Assembly: GCA_037974665.1 (NCBI GenBank)
Contig: CM075773.1
Span: forward strand, 30,948,853 to 31,012,852
Direction: 5' to 3'
DNA length: 64,000 nt
Origin: Ehretia macrophylla
Taxonomy: Eukaryota; Streptophyta; Magnoliopsida; Boraginales; Ehretiaceae
Position 1 is the first letter of the stretch. Each line of letters opens with the position of its first letter. The position numbers were made by a program, and so were the translations under genes. The notes below the pieces were generated by a model. It searched no databases. It had not been told where the DNA came from and saw only the letters and a list, made by a program, of their open reading frames with translations. Below, piece after piece: positions 47,001 through 59,835 of this stretch.

Positions 47001-48470
47001 CACCGGAGCGACAGATACCTGGTCATAAGACCCACGGCCTCGGTTTACGGGCCCATCCTCTACATGTAGAGAAGTTCTCTCGCCCAAGGTGTCATGGGAT
47101 TCGATAATAGAAATGTGATGTATTAGGTTGTTGTCCTTTTCGCTGCTCACGACATACGATCCAGGACCCAAAAAAAGTGAAAAAAAAAGTATCGCAAAAC
47201 TGATAAAAATACTAGATTTTGGGCTCCGTAAATAGGTGCAGCCGAGCAGTCTTACTGCCCATGTCGTAGAGCTCTTAGAGAGCTTTCCAATGGTATGTTG
47301 TGCGCCGCATAACTCCTTACGTGTCAAAAGTTATGGGCACCGAAGCGATGAATACCTAGTCAAAATCCCCAAGCCCTCGGTTTTGCAGGCCCAGCCTCTA
47401 CGTGAAGTGAAGTTCTCTTGCCAAGGGTGCCATGGGATTCGGTTATAGAATTGTGATAGATTAGGTTGTCGTCCTTTTCGCGGGTCACGACGTAGGATCC
47501 GAGACAAAAAAAAAACAGCGCAAAAGTAGAAAAGTGTCCCAAAACTAATGAAAATGTTGGATTTTGGGCTCCGATAATAGGCGCAGTCGAGCGGGCTTGC
47601 TACCCCCGTCGTAGAGCTCTCGGATAGCATTCCAACGGTATGTTGTGCACCGCGTAAATCCTTACGGATCAAAAGTTATGGGCACCGTAGCGACAGATGC
47701 CTTGTCACAAGCCCCACACCCTCGGTTTGCGGGCCCAGCCACTACGTGAAGTGAAGTTCTCTTGCCCAAGGTGCCGGTGGATTCAATAATAAAAATGTGA
47801 TGGATTAGGTTGTCGTGCTTTTTACGGTTCACGACGTACGATCCAAGACTGAAAAACAGCGCAAAAGAAGAAAAGTGTCCAGAAACTAATGAAACGTTCG
47901 ATTTTTGGCTCTGAAAATAGGTGCAGGCGAGCAGGCTTGCTGCCCCCGTCGTAGAGCTCTCGGATACCTTTCCAATGGTATGCTGTGCGTCGCGTAACTC
48001 CTTACGGATCAAAAGTTATGGGCATCGGAGCAACGGAGACCTTGTCACAAAACCTATGCCCTCTATTTGCGCGCCCAACCTTCACATGAAGTGAGGTTTT
48101 ATGTCCAAGATGCAGTAGGATTCGGTAAAAGAAGTGTGATAGATTAGGTTGTCGTCCTCTTCGTGGCTCCCGACGTACGATTTGGGATGAAAAAACAGGG
48201 CAAAAGAAGAAAAGTGTCCCGAAACTGATGAAAACGTTGGATTTTGGCCTCCGAAAATAGGCGCAGCCGAGCACGCTTGCTTCCCTCTTCGTAGAGTTCT
48301 TGGAGAGCTTTCCAATGTATGTTGTGCGCCTCGTAACTCCTTACGGATCAAAAGTTATGGGCACCGGTACGACGGATACCTGGTCACAAGCCCCACGCCC
48401 TCGGTTTACGGGACCAACATCTACGTGAAGTGAAGTTCTTTTGCCCAAGGTACCGTGGGATTCGGTAATA

Positions 48471-51400
48471 GAAACATGGTGGATTAGGTTGTCGTCTTTT
48501 TTGCGGTACACGACGTACGATTCGGGACGAAAAAAGAGCGCAAAATAAGGAAAGTGTCCCAAAACTGATGAAAACGTTTGATTTTGGGCTCCGAAAATAG
48601 GAACAACCGAGCAGGTTTGCTATCTCCTTCGTAGAGCTCTTGGAGAGCTTTCCAACGTTATGCTGTGCACCGCGTAACTCCTTACGGATCAAAAGTTATG
48701 GGCACCGTAGTGACGGATACCTGGTCACAAGCCCCACGCCCTCGGTTTGATTGCCCAGCCAATACGTTAGGTGAAGTTCTCTTTCGCAAGGTGCCGTGGG
48801 ATTCAATAATAGAAATGTGATGGATTAGGTTGTCGTCCTTTTCGCGGTTCATGACGTATGATCCGAGATTGAAAAAGAGCGCAAAAGAATAAAAGTGTCC
48901 CAAAACTGATGAAAACGTTAGATTTTGGGCACTAAAAATAGGTACAGACGAGTAGGATTCCTGTCATCGTCGTAGAGCTCTCAGATAGCTTTCCAATGGT
49001 ATGTTGTGCGCCGCGTAACTCCTTACGGATCAAAAGTTATGGGCACCGGAGCGACGGATACCTTGTCACAAGCCCCACGCCCTCGATTTACGCACCCAGC
49101 CTCTATGTGAAGCGAAGTTGTCTTGCCGAAGGTGTCGTGGGACTTTGTAATAGAAATGTGAAGGATTAGGTTCTCGTCCTTTTCGAGGATCACGACGTAC
49201 GACTTGGGACCAAAAAATAGCGCCAAAGAAGAAAAGTATCCTGAAACTGATGAAAATGTTTGATTTTGGGCTACGAAAACAAGCGCAGCCTAGTAGGCTT
49301 GCTGCCCTCGTCGTAGAGCTCTCTGAGAGCTTTCTAACGGTATGTTGTGTGCCGCGTAACTCCTTACGGATCAAAAGTTATGGGTGCTAGAGTGATGAAT
49401 AACTGGTCACAAGCCCCACACCCTCGGTTTGCGAGCCCAGCATCTACGTGAAGTGAAGTTCTCTTGCCCAAGGTACAATGGGATTCGGTAAAAGAAACAT
49501 GGTGGATTTGGTTGTCGTCTTTTTTGCGGTGCACGACGTACGATTCGAGACGAAAAAAGAGCGTAAAAGAAGAAAAGTGTCCTGAATTAGATTAAAACAT
49601 TGGATTTTGGGCTCCAAAAATTGGAGCAGCCGAGCAGGCTTGCTGCCCTAGTCATTGAGGTCTCGGATAGCTTTCCAACGGTATGCTGTGTGCCGCGAAA
49701 CTCTTTACGGATCAAAAGTTATAGGCGCCAGAGTGACGGATACCTTGTCACAAGCCCCACATACTCGGTTTGCGAGCCCAGCCTCTAAGTGAAGTGAAGT
49801 TGTCTTGCCCAAGGTGCCGTGGGATTTGGTAATAGAAATGTGATGGATTAGGTTATCGTCCTTTTAGCGGCTCATGACTTACGATCCGGGACGGAAAAAT
49901 AGCAAAAATGAAGAAAAGTATCCCGAAACTGATGAAAACGTTGGATTTTGGGCTTCGAAAATAGGCGCAGCCGAGCAGGCTTACTGCCCACTTTTTAGAG
50001 CTCCCGAACAACTTTTCAACGGTATGCTGTGCGCCGCATAACTCTTTATGGATCAAAAGTTATGGGCACCGGAGCGAGGGATACCTGGTCCCAAGCTCCA
50101 CACCCTCAGTTTGCCGGCCCAGCCTTTACGTGAAGTGAAGTTGTCTTGCCCAAGGTGCCGTGGGATTGGATAATAGAAATGTGATGGATTAGGTTGTCGT
50201 CCTTTTCGCGACTCACGACATACGATCCGACAAGGAAAAATAGCGCAATAGAAGAAAAGTATCCCGAAACTGATAAAAATATTCGATTTTGGGCTCCAAA
50301 AATAGGCGTAGACGAGCAAGCTTCCTGCCCCCGTCGTAGAGCTCTTGGAGAGCTTTCCAACCGTATGCTGTGCGCCGCGTAACTCCTTACGGATCAAAAG
50401 TTATAGGCACCGGAGCGACGGATACCGGATCACAAGCCCCACGCCCTCAGTTTACAGGCCCAGCCTCTACGTGAAGTGAAGTTCTCTTGCCCAAGGTACC
50501 GTGGGATTCGGTAATAGAGATGTGATGGATTAGGTAGTCATTCTTTTCGTGGTTCACGAAGTACGATCCGGGACAAAAATAGGGCAAAAGAAGAAAAGTA
50601 TCCCGAAGCTGATGAACATGTTGGATATTGGGCTCCGAAAACAGGCACAGCCGAGCAGGCTTATTTCCCTCGTCGTAGAGCTCTCGGAGAGCTTTCCAAT
50701 GGAATGCTGTGTGCCACGTAACTCCTTACAAATCAAAAGTTATGGGCGTCGGAGCGACGGATACCTGGTCATAAGCGCCATACCCCCGGTTTGCGGGCCC
50801 AGCCTCTACGTGAAGTGAAGTTCTCTTGCCCAAGGTACTGTGGGATACGGTAATAGAAACGTGGTGGATTAGGCTGTCGTCTTTTTTGTGGCTCACGATG
50901 TACGATTCAGGACAGAAAAAGAGCGTAAAAGAAGAAAAGTGTCCCGAAACTGATGAAAATGATGAATTTTGGGCTATGAAAATAGGCATAGCCAAGCAGG
51001 CTTCCTGACCCCGTCGTAGAGCTCTCTGATAGCATTCCAACGATATGCTGTGTGCCGCATAACTCCTTACGGATCAAAAGTTATGGGCACTGCAGCGATG
51101 GAGACCTGGTCACAAGCCCCACGCCCTCGGTCTGTGGACCCAACCACTACGTGATGTGAAGTTCTCTAGCCCAAGGTACCGTGGGATTCAGTAATAGAAA
51201 TGTGATGGATTAGGTTGTTGTCCTTTTTGCATCTCACGACGTACGATACGGGACCGAAAAACAACGTAAAAGAAGAAATGTGTCACAAAACTGATGAAAA
51301 CGTTGGAATTTGGACTCTGAAAATAGGCGTAGCTGAGCAGGTTTGCTATCCATTTTATAGGGCTCATGGAGAGCTTTCCAACAGTATGCTGTGCGCCGCG

Positions 51401-54400
51401 AAACTACTTACGGATCAAAAGTTATGGGCACCGGAGCGACGGATACCAGGTCACAAGCCACACGCCCTCGATTTGTGGGCCTAGCCACTTCATGAAGTGA
51501 AGTTGTCTTGCCCAAGCTGCAGTGGGATTCAGTAATAGAAATGTGTTGGATTAGATTGTCGTCCTTTTCGCTCCTCACGACGTACCATTCGGGATGACAA
51601 AAACAGTGCAAAAGAAGAAAAGTGTCCCAAAACTGTCGAAAACGTTGGATTTTGTACCCCAAAAATAGGTGCAGCCGAGCAAGCTTCCTGCCCTCGTCGT
51701 AGAGCTTTCGGAGAGCTTTCCAACGGTATGTTGTGCACTGCGTAACACCTTGCGGATCAAAAGTTATGGGCATGGAGCGACGAAGACCTGGTCCCAAGCC
51801 CCACGCCCTCGGTTTGCCGGCCCAGCCTCTATGTGAAGCGAAGTTCTTTTTCCCAAGGTGCTGTGGGATTCGGTAATAGAAATGTGATGGATTATGTTGT
51901 TGTCCTTTTCGCGGCTCACGAAGTACGATTCGGGACGAAAAACCAGGCACAAGAAGAAAAGTATCCTGAAGCTGATGAAAATGTCAGATTTTGGGCTCCG
52001 AAAACAGGCACAGCCGAGCAGGCTTATTGCCCTCACCGTAGAGTTCTCGAAGAGCTTTCCAACTGAATGTTGTACGCCGCGTAACTCCTTACGGATCAAA
52101 AGTTATGGGCCCCGGAGCGACAGATACTTGGTAACAAGCCCTACACCCTCGGATTGCGGGCCCAGCCTCTAGGTGAAGTGAAGTTCTCTTACCTAAGGTG
52201 CTGCGGGATTCGGTAATAGAAACATAGTGGACTAGGTTATTGTCTTTTTTGTAACTCACAACGTACGATTCGGGATGGAAAAGAGCGCAAAAGAAGAAAG
52301 GTGTCCCGAAACTAATGAAAACGTTGGATTTTGGGATCCGAAAATAGTCGCATCTTAGCAAGCTTGCTCCCCTCGTCGTAGAGCTCTCGGATAGCTTTCC
52401 GACGGTATGCTGTGCGCCGCGTAACTCTTTACAGATCAAAAGTTATAGGCACCGGAGCGACGGATACCTGGTCACAAGCCCCACGCCCTCTGTTTGCGGG
52501 CCCAGCCTCTACGTGAAGTGAAGTTCTCTTGCCCAATGTGCCATGAGATTCGATAATAGAAATGTGATGAATTAGGTTGTTGTCCTTTCCGCAGCTCACG
52601 ACGTACGATTTGGGACCGAAAAACAGCTCAAAAGAACAAAAGTGTCTCAAAACTTATGAAAATGTTGGATTTTGGGCTCCACAAACAGGCGCAGCTAAGC
52701 AGGCTTGTTGCACCCGTCATAGAGCTCTTGGAGAGCTTTCCAATGGTATGTTGTGCGCCACATAACTTTTTAGAAATCAAAAGTTATGGGCACCGGAGCG
52801 ACGGATCCCTAGTTACAACCCCCATGTCCTAGGTTTGCGGGCCCAGCCTCTACGTGAAGCGAAGTTCTCTTGACCAAGTTGCCGTGGGATTTCTTTAATA
52901 GAAATGTGATGGATTTGATTGTCGCCCTTTCACGGCTCACGATGTACGATCCGAGATGGAAAAACAACACAAAAGAAGAAATGTGTCCTAAAACTGTTGA
53001 AAACGTTGGATTTTGGGCTCCAAAAATAGGCACAGCCGAGCAGGCTTGCTACCTCCGTCGTAGAGCTCTCGGATATCTTTCCAACGGAATGCTGTGCGCC
53101 GCGTAACTTCTTACATAAAAAATGTTATGGGCACCGGAGCGACGAATACTTTATCACAAGCCCTACGCCCTCGGTTAGGGGGCCTAGCCTCTACGTGAAG
53201 TGAAGTTCTCTTGCCCAAGGTGCCGTGGGATTCAGTAATAGAATTGTGAGGGATTAGGTTGTCGCCCAGTTCGCGGCTCACGAAGTACGATTCGGGACGA
53301 AAAAATCGGGCAAAAGAAGAAAAGTATCATGAAGCTGATGAAAACGTTGGATTTTGGATTTCGAAAATAGGCGCAGTCGAGCAGGCTTATTGCTCTCATC
53401 GTAAAGCTCTCAGAGAGCTTTCCAACGGAATGCTATGCGCCGCGTTACTCCTTACAGATCAAAAGTTATGGGCGTCGGAACGACGGATACCTGGTCATAA
53501 GCCTCACACCCTCGGATTGCGGGCCCAGCCTCTACGTGAAGTGAAGTTCTCTTGCCCAAGGTGCTGTGGGATTCGGTAATGGAAACGTAGTGGATTAGGT
53601 TATCGTCTCCTCTGCAACTCACGACGTACGATTCGGGACGAAAAACAGCTCAAAAGAACAAAAGTGTGCCGAAAATGATGAAAATGTTCGATTTTGGGCT
53701 CCGAAAACAGGCGCAGGCGAGCAGGCTTGTTGTCCCCGTTGTAGAGCTCTCGGAGATCTTTCCAACGGTATGCTTTGCGCCGCGTAACTCCTTACGGATC
53801 AAAAGATATGGGCATAGGAGCGACGGATACCCTGTCACAAGCCCCACGCCCTTGGTTTGCGGACCCAGCCTCTACGTGAAGTGAAGTTGTCTCACTCAAT
53901 GTGTCATTTGATTCGTTAATAGAAATGTGATGGATTAGGTTGTCGTCCTTTTCGCGGCTCACGACGTACGATCCGAGACTGAGAAACAACGTAAAAGAAA
54001 AAATGTGTCCCAAAACTGTTGAAAATATTGGATTTTGGGCTCCAAAAATAGGCATAGCCGAGCATGCTTGCTGCCTCCGTCGTAGAGCTCTCGGATAGCT
54101 TTCCAACGGAATGCTGTGCGCTGCGTAACTCCTTACAGAAAAAAAAAGTTATGGGTACCGGGGCGACGGATACCGTATTACAAGCCCCTCGCCCTCGGTT
54201 AGGGGGCCCAGCCTCTACGTGAAGTGAAGTTCTCTTGCCCAAGGTGCCGTGGGATTCGGTAATAGAAATATGAGGGATTAGGTTGTCGTCCTTTTCGCGG
54301 CTCACGAAGTACGATTCGGGACGAAAAAATTGGGCAAAAGAAGAAAAATATCCTGAAGCTGATGAAAACGTCAGATTTTGGGTTTCGAAATCAGGTGCAG

Positions 54401-55975
54401 TCGAGCAGGCTTATTTCCCTCATCGTAGAGCTCTCAAAGAGCTTTCCAACGGAATGCTGTGCGCCGCGTAACTCCTTACAGATCAAAAGTTATGGGCACC
54501 GGAGCGACAGATACCAGGTCACAAGCCCCACACCCTCGGTTTGCTGGCCCAGCCTCTACGTTAAGTGAAGTTGTCTTGCCCAAGGTGCTGTGGGATTTGG
54601 TAATGGAAACGTGGTGGATTAGGTTGTCATCTCTTTTGCAACTCACGACGTACGATTCGGGACGGAAACTAGTGCAAAAGAAGAAAAGTGTCCCGAAACT
54701 GATGAAAACGTTGGATTTTGAGCTCTAAAAATAGTCGTTGCGTTGCAGGCTTACACCTCCCATCATAGAGCTCTCAGATAGCTTTCCAACGGTATACTGT
54801 GCGTCGCATAACTCCTTACAGATCAAAAGTTATGGGCACCGGAGTGACGGATACCTGGTCACAAGCCCCACGCCCTTGGTTTGCGGGCACAGCCTCTACG
54901 CGAAGTGAAGTTCTTTTGCCCAAGGTACCGTGGGATTCGGTAATAGAAATATGATGGATTAGGTTGTTGTCCTTTTCGCAACTCACGACGTACGATTCGG
55001 GACCGAAAAACAGCGCAAAAGGACAAAAGTATCCCGAAACTGATGAAAACGTTCGATTTTGGGCTGCAAAAATAGACGCAGCCGAGAAAGATTGATTCCC
55101 CCGTAATAGAGCTCTCAGAGAGCTTTGCAACGGTATGTTGTGCGCCGCATAACTCCTTACGGATCAAAAGTTATGGGCACCGGAGCGACGGAGACCTTGT
55201 CACAGGCCCTATGCCCTCGATTTGTAGGCCAAGCCTCTACGTGAAGTGAAGCTCTCTTGCCCAAGGTACCGTGGGATTTGGTAATAGAAATGTGATGGAT
55301 TAGATTGTCATCCTTTTCACGTCTCACGACGTACGATCTGTGACGGAAAAATAGCGCAAAAGAAGAAAAATGTCCCGAAACTGATGAACATGTTGGATTT
55401 TGGGCTCCGAAAATAGGCGCAGCCGAGCAGGCTTGCTACCCCCATCGTAGAGCACTCAAATAGCTTTCCAATGGCATGTTGTGCGCCGCGCGTAACTCCT
55501 TATGGATCAAAAGTTATAGGCATCGGAGCAACGGATACCTTGTCACAAGCCCCACGCCCTAGGTTCGCGCGCCCAACCTCAACATGGAGTGAAGTTTTCT
55601 TGGCCAAGGTGTCGTGGGATTCGTTAATAGAAATGTGATGGATTAGGTTGTCGTCCTTTTCGCGGCTCACGACATACAATTCGGGACAAAAAAATAGAGC
55701 AAAAGAAGAAAAGTTTCTCGAAACTGATGAAAACGTTCGATTTTGGCTCCGAGAATAGGCGCAGCCGAGCAGGCTTACTGCACTCGTCGTAGAGCTCCTG
55801 GAGAGCTTTCCAACGATATGTTGTGCACCGCGTAACTCCTTACGGATCAAAAGTTATGGGCACTGGAGCGACGGATACCTGGTCACAAGCCCCACAACCT
55901 CGGTTTGGGGCCCAGCCTCTACGTGAAGTGAAGTTGTCTTGGCCAAAGTGCCATTGGATTCGGTAATACGTGGCG
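48471..55975. repeat. Higher-order repeat of 4 (and 3) monomers
   Basis: The marker GAAAC(A/G)T(G/A)GTGGATT, which replaces GAAATGTGATGGATT, occurs at 48471, 49494, 50856, 52219, 53582 and 54606, and in shortened form at about 55966. Spacings are 1023, 1362, 1363, 1363, 1024 and about 1360 bp, i.e. 3, 4, 4, 4, 3 and 4 monomers. A second marker, CACGAAGTACGAT with TATC-GAAGCTGATG, sits one monomer upstream at 50546, 51918, 53280 and 54301. Independent markers with one common spacing show that the tetramer is the amplified unit here. Confidence 0.85.
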
Positions 55976-56084
55976 GATTAGGTTGTCATCATTTTTGTGG
56001 CTCACGACGTACGATTCGGGACGAAAAAAGAGGGCAAAAGTCGAAAAGTGGCCCGAAACTGATGAAAACATTGGATTTTGGGTT

Positions 56085-56089
56085 CTGAA
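56085..56089. repeat. Target-site duplication CTGAA, left copy
   Basis: CTGAA precedes TGTGAGGCTCGACC and is repeated after GCGTGACA at 59831-59835. Joining the flanks gives GATTTTGGGTTCTGAAAATAGG, a normal monomer. Confidence 0.92.
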
Positions 56090-56101
56090 TGTGAGGCTCG
56101 A

Positions 56102-56525
56102 CCCTGAATAACGTGTGTTATCTTGATTTGCGTGCCATAGACCAAGAATGATATGACTGACCTTGGATTACGTGTCCTATCTTGGTTTTCGTGCATGCCT
56201 CATCATTCGTGCCTTGACCTAGAATTATGTGCCCTAATCCTCGACTTACGTGCCCTGACTTTGAATTGCGTGCGTTATCTCGTTTTGTGTGCCCTGACCT
56301 TGAATTGCGTGTCCTAACCTAGGTTTAAGAGTCGTACCTCGATTTACGTGCATTGCATTGAATTACGTGCCTTGTATTGGTTTACGTACATTTACCTAGG
56401 GTTGCGTGCATTTGCATTGGAATCCGTGCATTTATCTTGAAGTACGTGCATTAGTCTTGAAGTTCGTGTCTTACCTCGTAGTTCGTGTCTACCTCGTAAT
56501 TCGTGCCCTAGACCTAGGAATCCGT
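56102..56525. repeat. ACGTG-rich degenerate short tandem repeat in LTR copy 2
   Basis: This is the counterpart of the repeat in copy 1, with units such as GAATTACGTGCCTTG and GATTTACGTGCATTG. Unit order matches copy 1 almost unit for unit, so the array was fixed before the two insertions and has not been re-amplified since. Confidence 0.7.
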
Positions 56526-58917
56526 GCCACCACATTAATCAAGAAAGAATCCTACACAAAGCACTAGACACTAAAATAATCCTACACAATCCACTAACCA
56601 ATATTATATTCCTAATTCAAATTCTCTACAAACTCCACTAACAATAAAATAATACTAAACTATTCCTACATTTCCCACTATCTATTATTCTATTCATAAT
56701 TCAACTCATCAACAAACATTCCTATATTTTATTCTACCTAGATTCCCTAAATTCCCAACATTCCTATGACAATTCTATGACACAAATGCATAAAAAATTG
56801 CTCAAAAACCTCCTCAAAACTCCACCAATCTCGACAATGCTTCCTTGCCCATGCTAGGTGATTCAAAATTTGTGCTTCTTGAAGACACAAATCTGATTTT
56901 TGCATGCCCAAGGCCAACATTTGCATCAACAATAGCAAAAGCTTCTATTTTCTCTCATTTCTCTCACTCTCCTCACATTTCTCTCTTTCCCTCTCATTCT
57001 TCTCTCTCAATCTCGGTTTTGGCTGAGTTCATACACCCCATAGCTCATCTTCATCACACCATAGTTAATCAAGACAAGCAACAAGCAAAGAAACTCGCCC
57101 AAGCTAGCTAGGATGCAAGAATCACTCATGCATGCTCTTTGAGTCACCATTTTGGCCTTGGTGAGTTTACTAGCTTCCATTTCTTTTCTTCTTGTTCTAA
57201 CCACATGCATGTACTAAGAACTTGGCCACTAAGCTAGGAAAAATAGAGAGAAATCGGGTGGTGTCTTGGCTAAGCAAGGAAGAAGAAGAAAATTGTGCTT
57301 CATCAAGTTTTGTGCATCTTCTTGTTGATTTGCTAAGGTGAGGGCTAAAACCTTTTGAAAATCCTTCAAAAATCCACATGCATGCTCTTAAATGTATGTC
57401 TTTGCTTCTGTACTTGAGTTATATGTGTGTTCATAAGCTTTTACCACCATGCATGGCAAGATTTTGGCTTGAAGTTGATGATAGATGAAATCGGGTTTGT
57501 TGACAGCTCTCTGACTTGTTGTTACGAGGTGAGTTTGGATAGGCAAATGAAGTTGAAAATGCATGAAAATTGGTAGGTGACTAGTTTTTCCAGTTTTGAA
57601 CAGTTTTTGAAGAAATAGGCCGAAGATAATTTTGACTCTAAAGTCCTCAAAATGGAAAATCATTAAAATGTGTCCAAATCTGGAAGTCTGGAAAAATGAA
57701 GCAGGTTTTGGCAGATGCACTGACCTTGTGTAATGAACCAGTTTTGACTTAGTAAATGATGTCAAAAATTTATGAAATTTGGTGTGATGATATATTTTTC
57801 AGTTCTTGACAATTTTTTCAGAAATGGACTAAGGAAAAATCTGACCCTAAGGACCTCAAAAACGACAATTATCGAAATGTGTGCTAATCTGGACAGTTTT
57901 GTGCAATCCCACTGTTTTGGCCATAACTATTGATCTCGAACTCCAAATGATGCAAGGTTTGTTTCTGCTTTTAGTTCACTTCTTAAGCTTTAATTTGACA
58001 TCTTATTTACTAGAATTGGAAATTGTTTGCTTGACTCAATGATTGTGAGAAAACAGCCTATTGCAGTGAGGGTTTCACTTAGTTATATGCTTAGAAATTG
58101 TTGTAACTTCTATTGTTGTATTAATTGCTTTGGATTGTGGCATTGGGATGTTGTGTGGACTGTTTTGAGTACTTGGGGATGTTTGGATTAATTGATTCTT
58201 GGCTTGAGATTGATTTTGAGTTGACTTGGGGCTTAATTGCACGGGTAAGTACGAAATGGAAACCCTAGTGACTAGGCGAACTTGCTAAGTGTTGATCCTT
58301 TGAATATTGAGTGTAATTATATGTTTAATAGGCTGCCGTAGTTGCCTTATAGCCCTAAATGTGATATTGATTCGTTGCATGTTGACAAATAGGCCTTTCT
58401 TGCATCCGAACCACGTAGATTGTTGTTGCATGTTGAATAACCTTATTATTTGATTACATGGACGTTGAGATGAGTTATATGACCTGATTTATGTGCGTTA
58501 CATGGCTGCCCGTTTAATGTTCATATAACTCCATATGTTTTTCAAGTGAAATTACTTGTCTATTCGTGTCTCGCTTGTTTACTTGTCAATGTGCAATCTT
58601 ATGATTGTCCGGAGGCAACCTACTTTGTTGTTCTCCTAATGTGATATGTTAAATGTCATAAATGTGCATTGCATACAAGGTTGCAACCTTTCATTCTGGC
58701 ATGGTAGCGTTCACACACACCGGGCGGCATCGGGCTTGCTAGTGCACCCGTGACTACCATGGTCCAATTCCCTCTCTCGATTGGGGGCTAGACTTCCTCA
58801 GAGAGTTGGGTCGTAGGATTTCGGGGTACATCCGGAATACACCAACTTGGCGTGTTAAGGGGATGATTTAAAGTCGGCCGCAACCACTGAGAGCAAAAGC
58901 TCACCGTATCCTTTTTC

Positions 58918-58929
58918 TATATATATAAG
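58918..58929 (+). promoter_or_regulatory. Candidate TATA box of family B LTR (copy 2)
   Basis: TATATATATAAG is followed by TACTCTCGC, at the same place as TGTATAAG in copy 1. It is a stronger TATA match than copy 1. Function inferred. Confidence 0.45.
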
Positions 58930-59135
58930 TACTCTCGCTTGGTTCCTGGAGAACCTCGGGGAGGAAAGACTGGTAATTTTGTTCCTTTACTTTATATTAT
59001 TGTTATGTACTTAATTGTATTATATTCATGCTTGCAAAAGGATTTTCATAAGTTGAACCGGAAAATGAGTTTCAAAACCTATTTCTCGTTCCCCCTCGCT
59101 AAGTTCATAAGGACTCACCCTCTTTTATCATCTCA

Positions 59136-59198
59136 GGTGAAGAAGATCAAGAACAGGTACCTGAGGATGATGTGCCTAACGATGATTCCTTGGAGTGA
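59136..59198 (+). other. Short acidic reading frame in LTR copy 2
   Basis: Twenty codons follow ATCTCA (GGT-GAA-GAA-GAT...), ending TTG-GAG-TGA. The peptide begins GEEDQEQVPEDD and matches the frame at 26830-26892 in length and stop position. Upstream, the reading frames of the two copies do not agree, so conservation starts at the CAG/GT junction. Confidence 0.35.
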
Positions 59199-59830
59199 TT
59201 GCCTGTCCTATGTGCCTTGCGTGATTATGGCTATTTGTGAACTATGCTACTTGAAGACTATCTCTTTTTATGTTGCTTGATGTGTAATGTAAAACACCAC
59301 CGTTGTAATTTGGGGTCTAATTTTGGTTTGTACTGATATTAACTAGACAGACACTAGACACTACTATGATCGTTTTGCTATTATTACTGCTAGTATCTAT
59401 AATATGATTATGAAGTATTAGGTAAAGGCTAAGTAAAATGAACCAACCAAATCTTAAGCAGGTACTCGTGGTTAAGCTAAGATCAACAGGTACTTTTGTA
59501 ACGAGGATAAACAAACAAACGAGACATAGTATCATGCCAGGTTATTAATCAAACGAGACATCGAGACAACCAGTAGGCATTTCAATTGATGATAAATAGT
59601 AATCTTAATTGGAAATGAATTTGAGATGGTAAATTTTGAAGCGTTTAGAGAATTAGGTCAAACCAAAGAGTCCAATTACAGCCACTATGCTGCTGGTTTT
59701 TCAGAAAATTTTGGAGTTTAGGCTAAAACATTAAGCGTTAAACTTTCATGAACGGTTAAGTACGAGATATGACTTGAATGTTTAGATCACACACTAGTCT
59801 AACCTTTAGAGGCCGGGTTGGGGCGTGACA

Positions 59831-59835
59831 CTGAA
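59831..59835. repeat. Target-site duplication CTGAA, right copy
   Basis: This is the second copy of the duplication of solo LTR copy 2. The interrupted monomer resumes with AATAGGAGCAGC. Confidence 0.92.

Larger units (their letters stand above)
44028..56089. repeat. 341-bp satellite array, segment 3 (right subfamily)
   Basis: Same satellite, orientation and period, now dominated by right-subfamily signatures: AAGTTCTCTTGCCCAAGG, AACGTTGGATTTTGGGC, GCAGGCTTGCTGCCCCC and TCTCGGATAGCTTTCC. A single A-run expansion occurs at about 54138 (CAGAAAAAAAAAGTTATGGG). No gene is present. The longest open frame (51408-51950, minus) only reads through one and a half monomers. Confidence 0.96.
56090..59830 (+). 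mobile_element. Solo LTR, family B, copy 2 (3741 bp)
   Basis: It starts TGTGAGGCTCGACC, ends GGTTGGGGCGTGACA, and is flanked by CTGAA duplications. It aligns with solo LTR copy 1 from end to end with frequent single-base differences. It is 80 bp longer, mainly because of a 73-bp segment at 56581-56653 flanked by TAAAATAAT repeats. It keeps the ACGTG-rich repeat (56102-56525), the pyrimidine tract (about 56947-57012), a GGGCGGCATCGGGCT block (58722), the TATATAAG box and the acidic frame. There is no internal region or partner LTR. Confidence 0.9.

Noticed and set aside
51408..51950. 180-codon minus-strand open frame, the longest in the window
   Set aside because: It reads through one and a half satellite monomers because local indels keep the frame open. 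It has no features beyond the repeated satellite peptide.
54130..54145. A-run as a poly(A) tail of a retroposon
   Set aside because: It is a nine-base expansion at the normally A-rich GATCAAAAGTTATG site, with satellite continuous on both sides and no inserted sequence.
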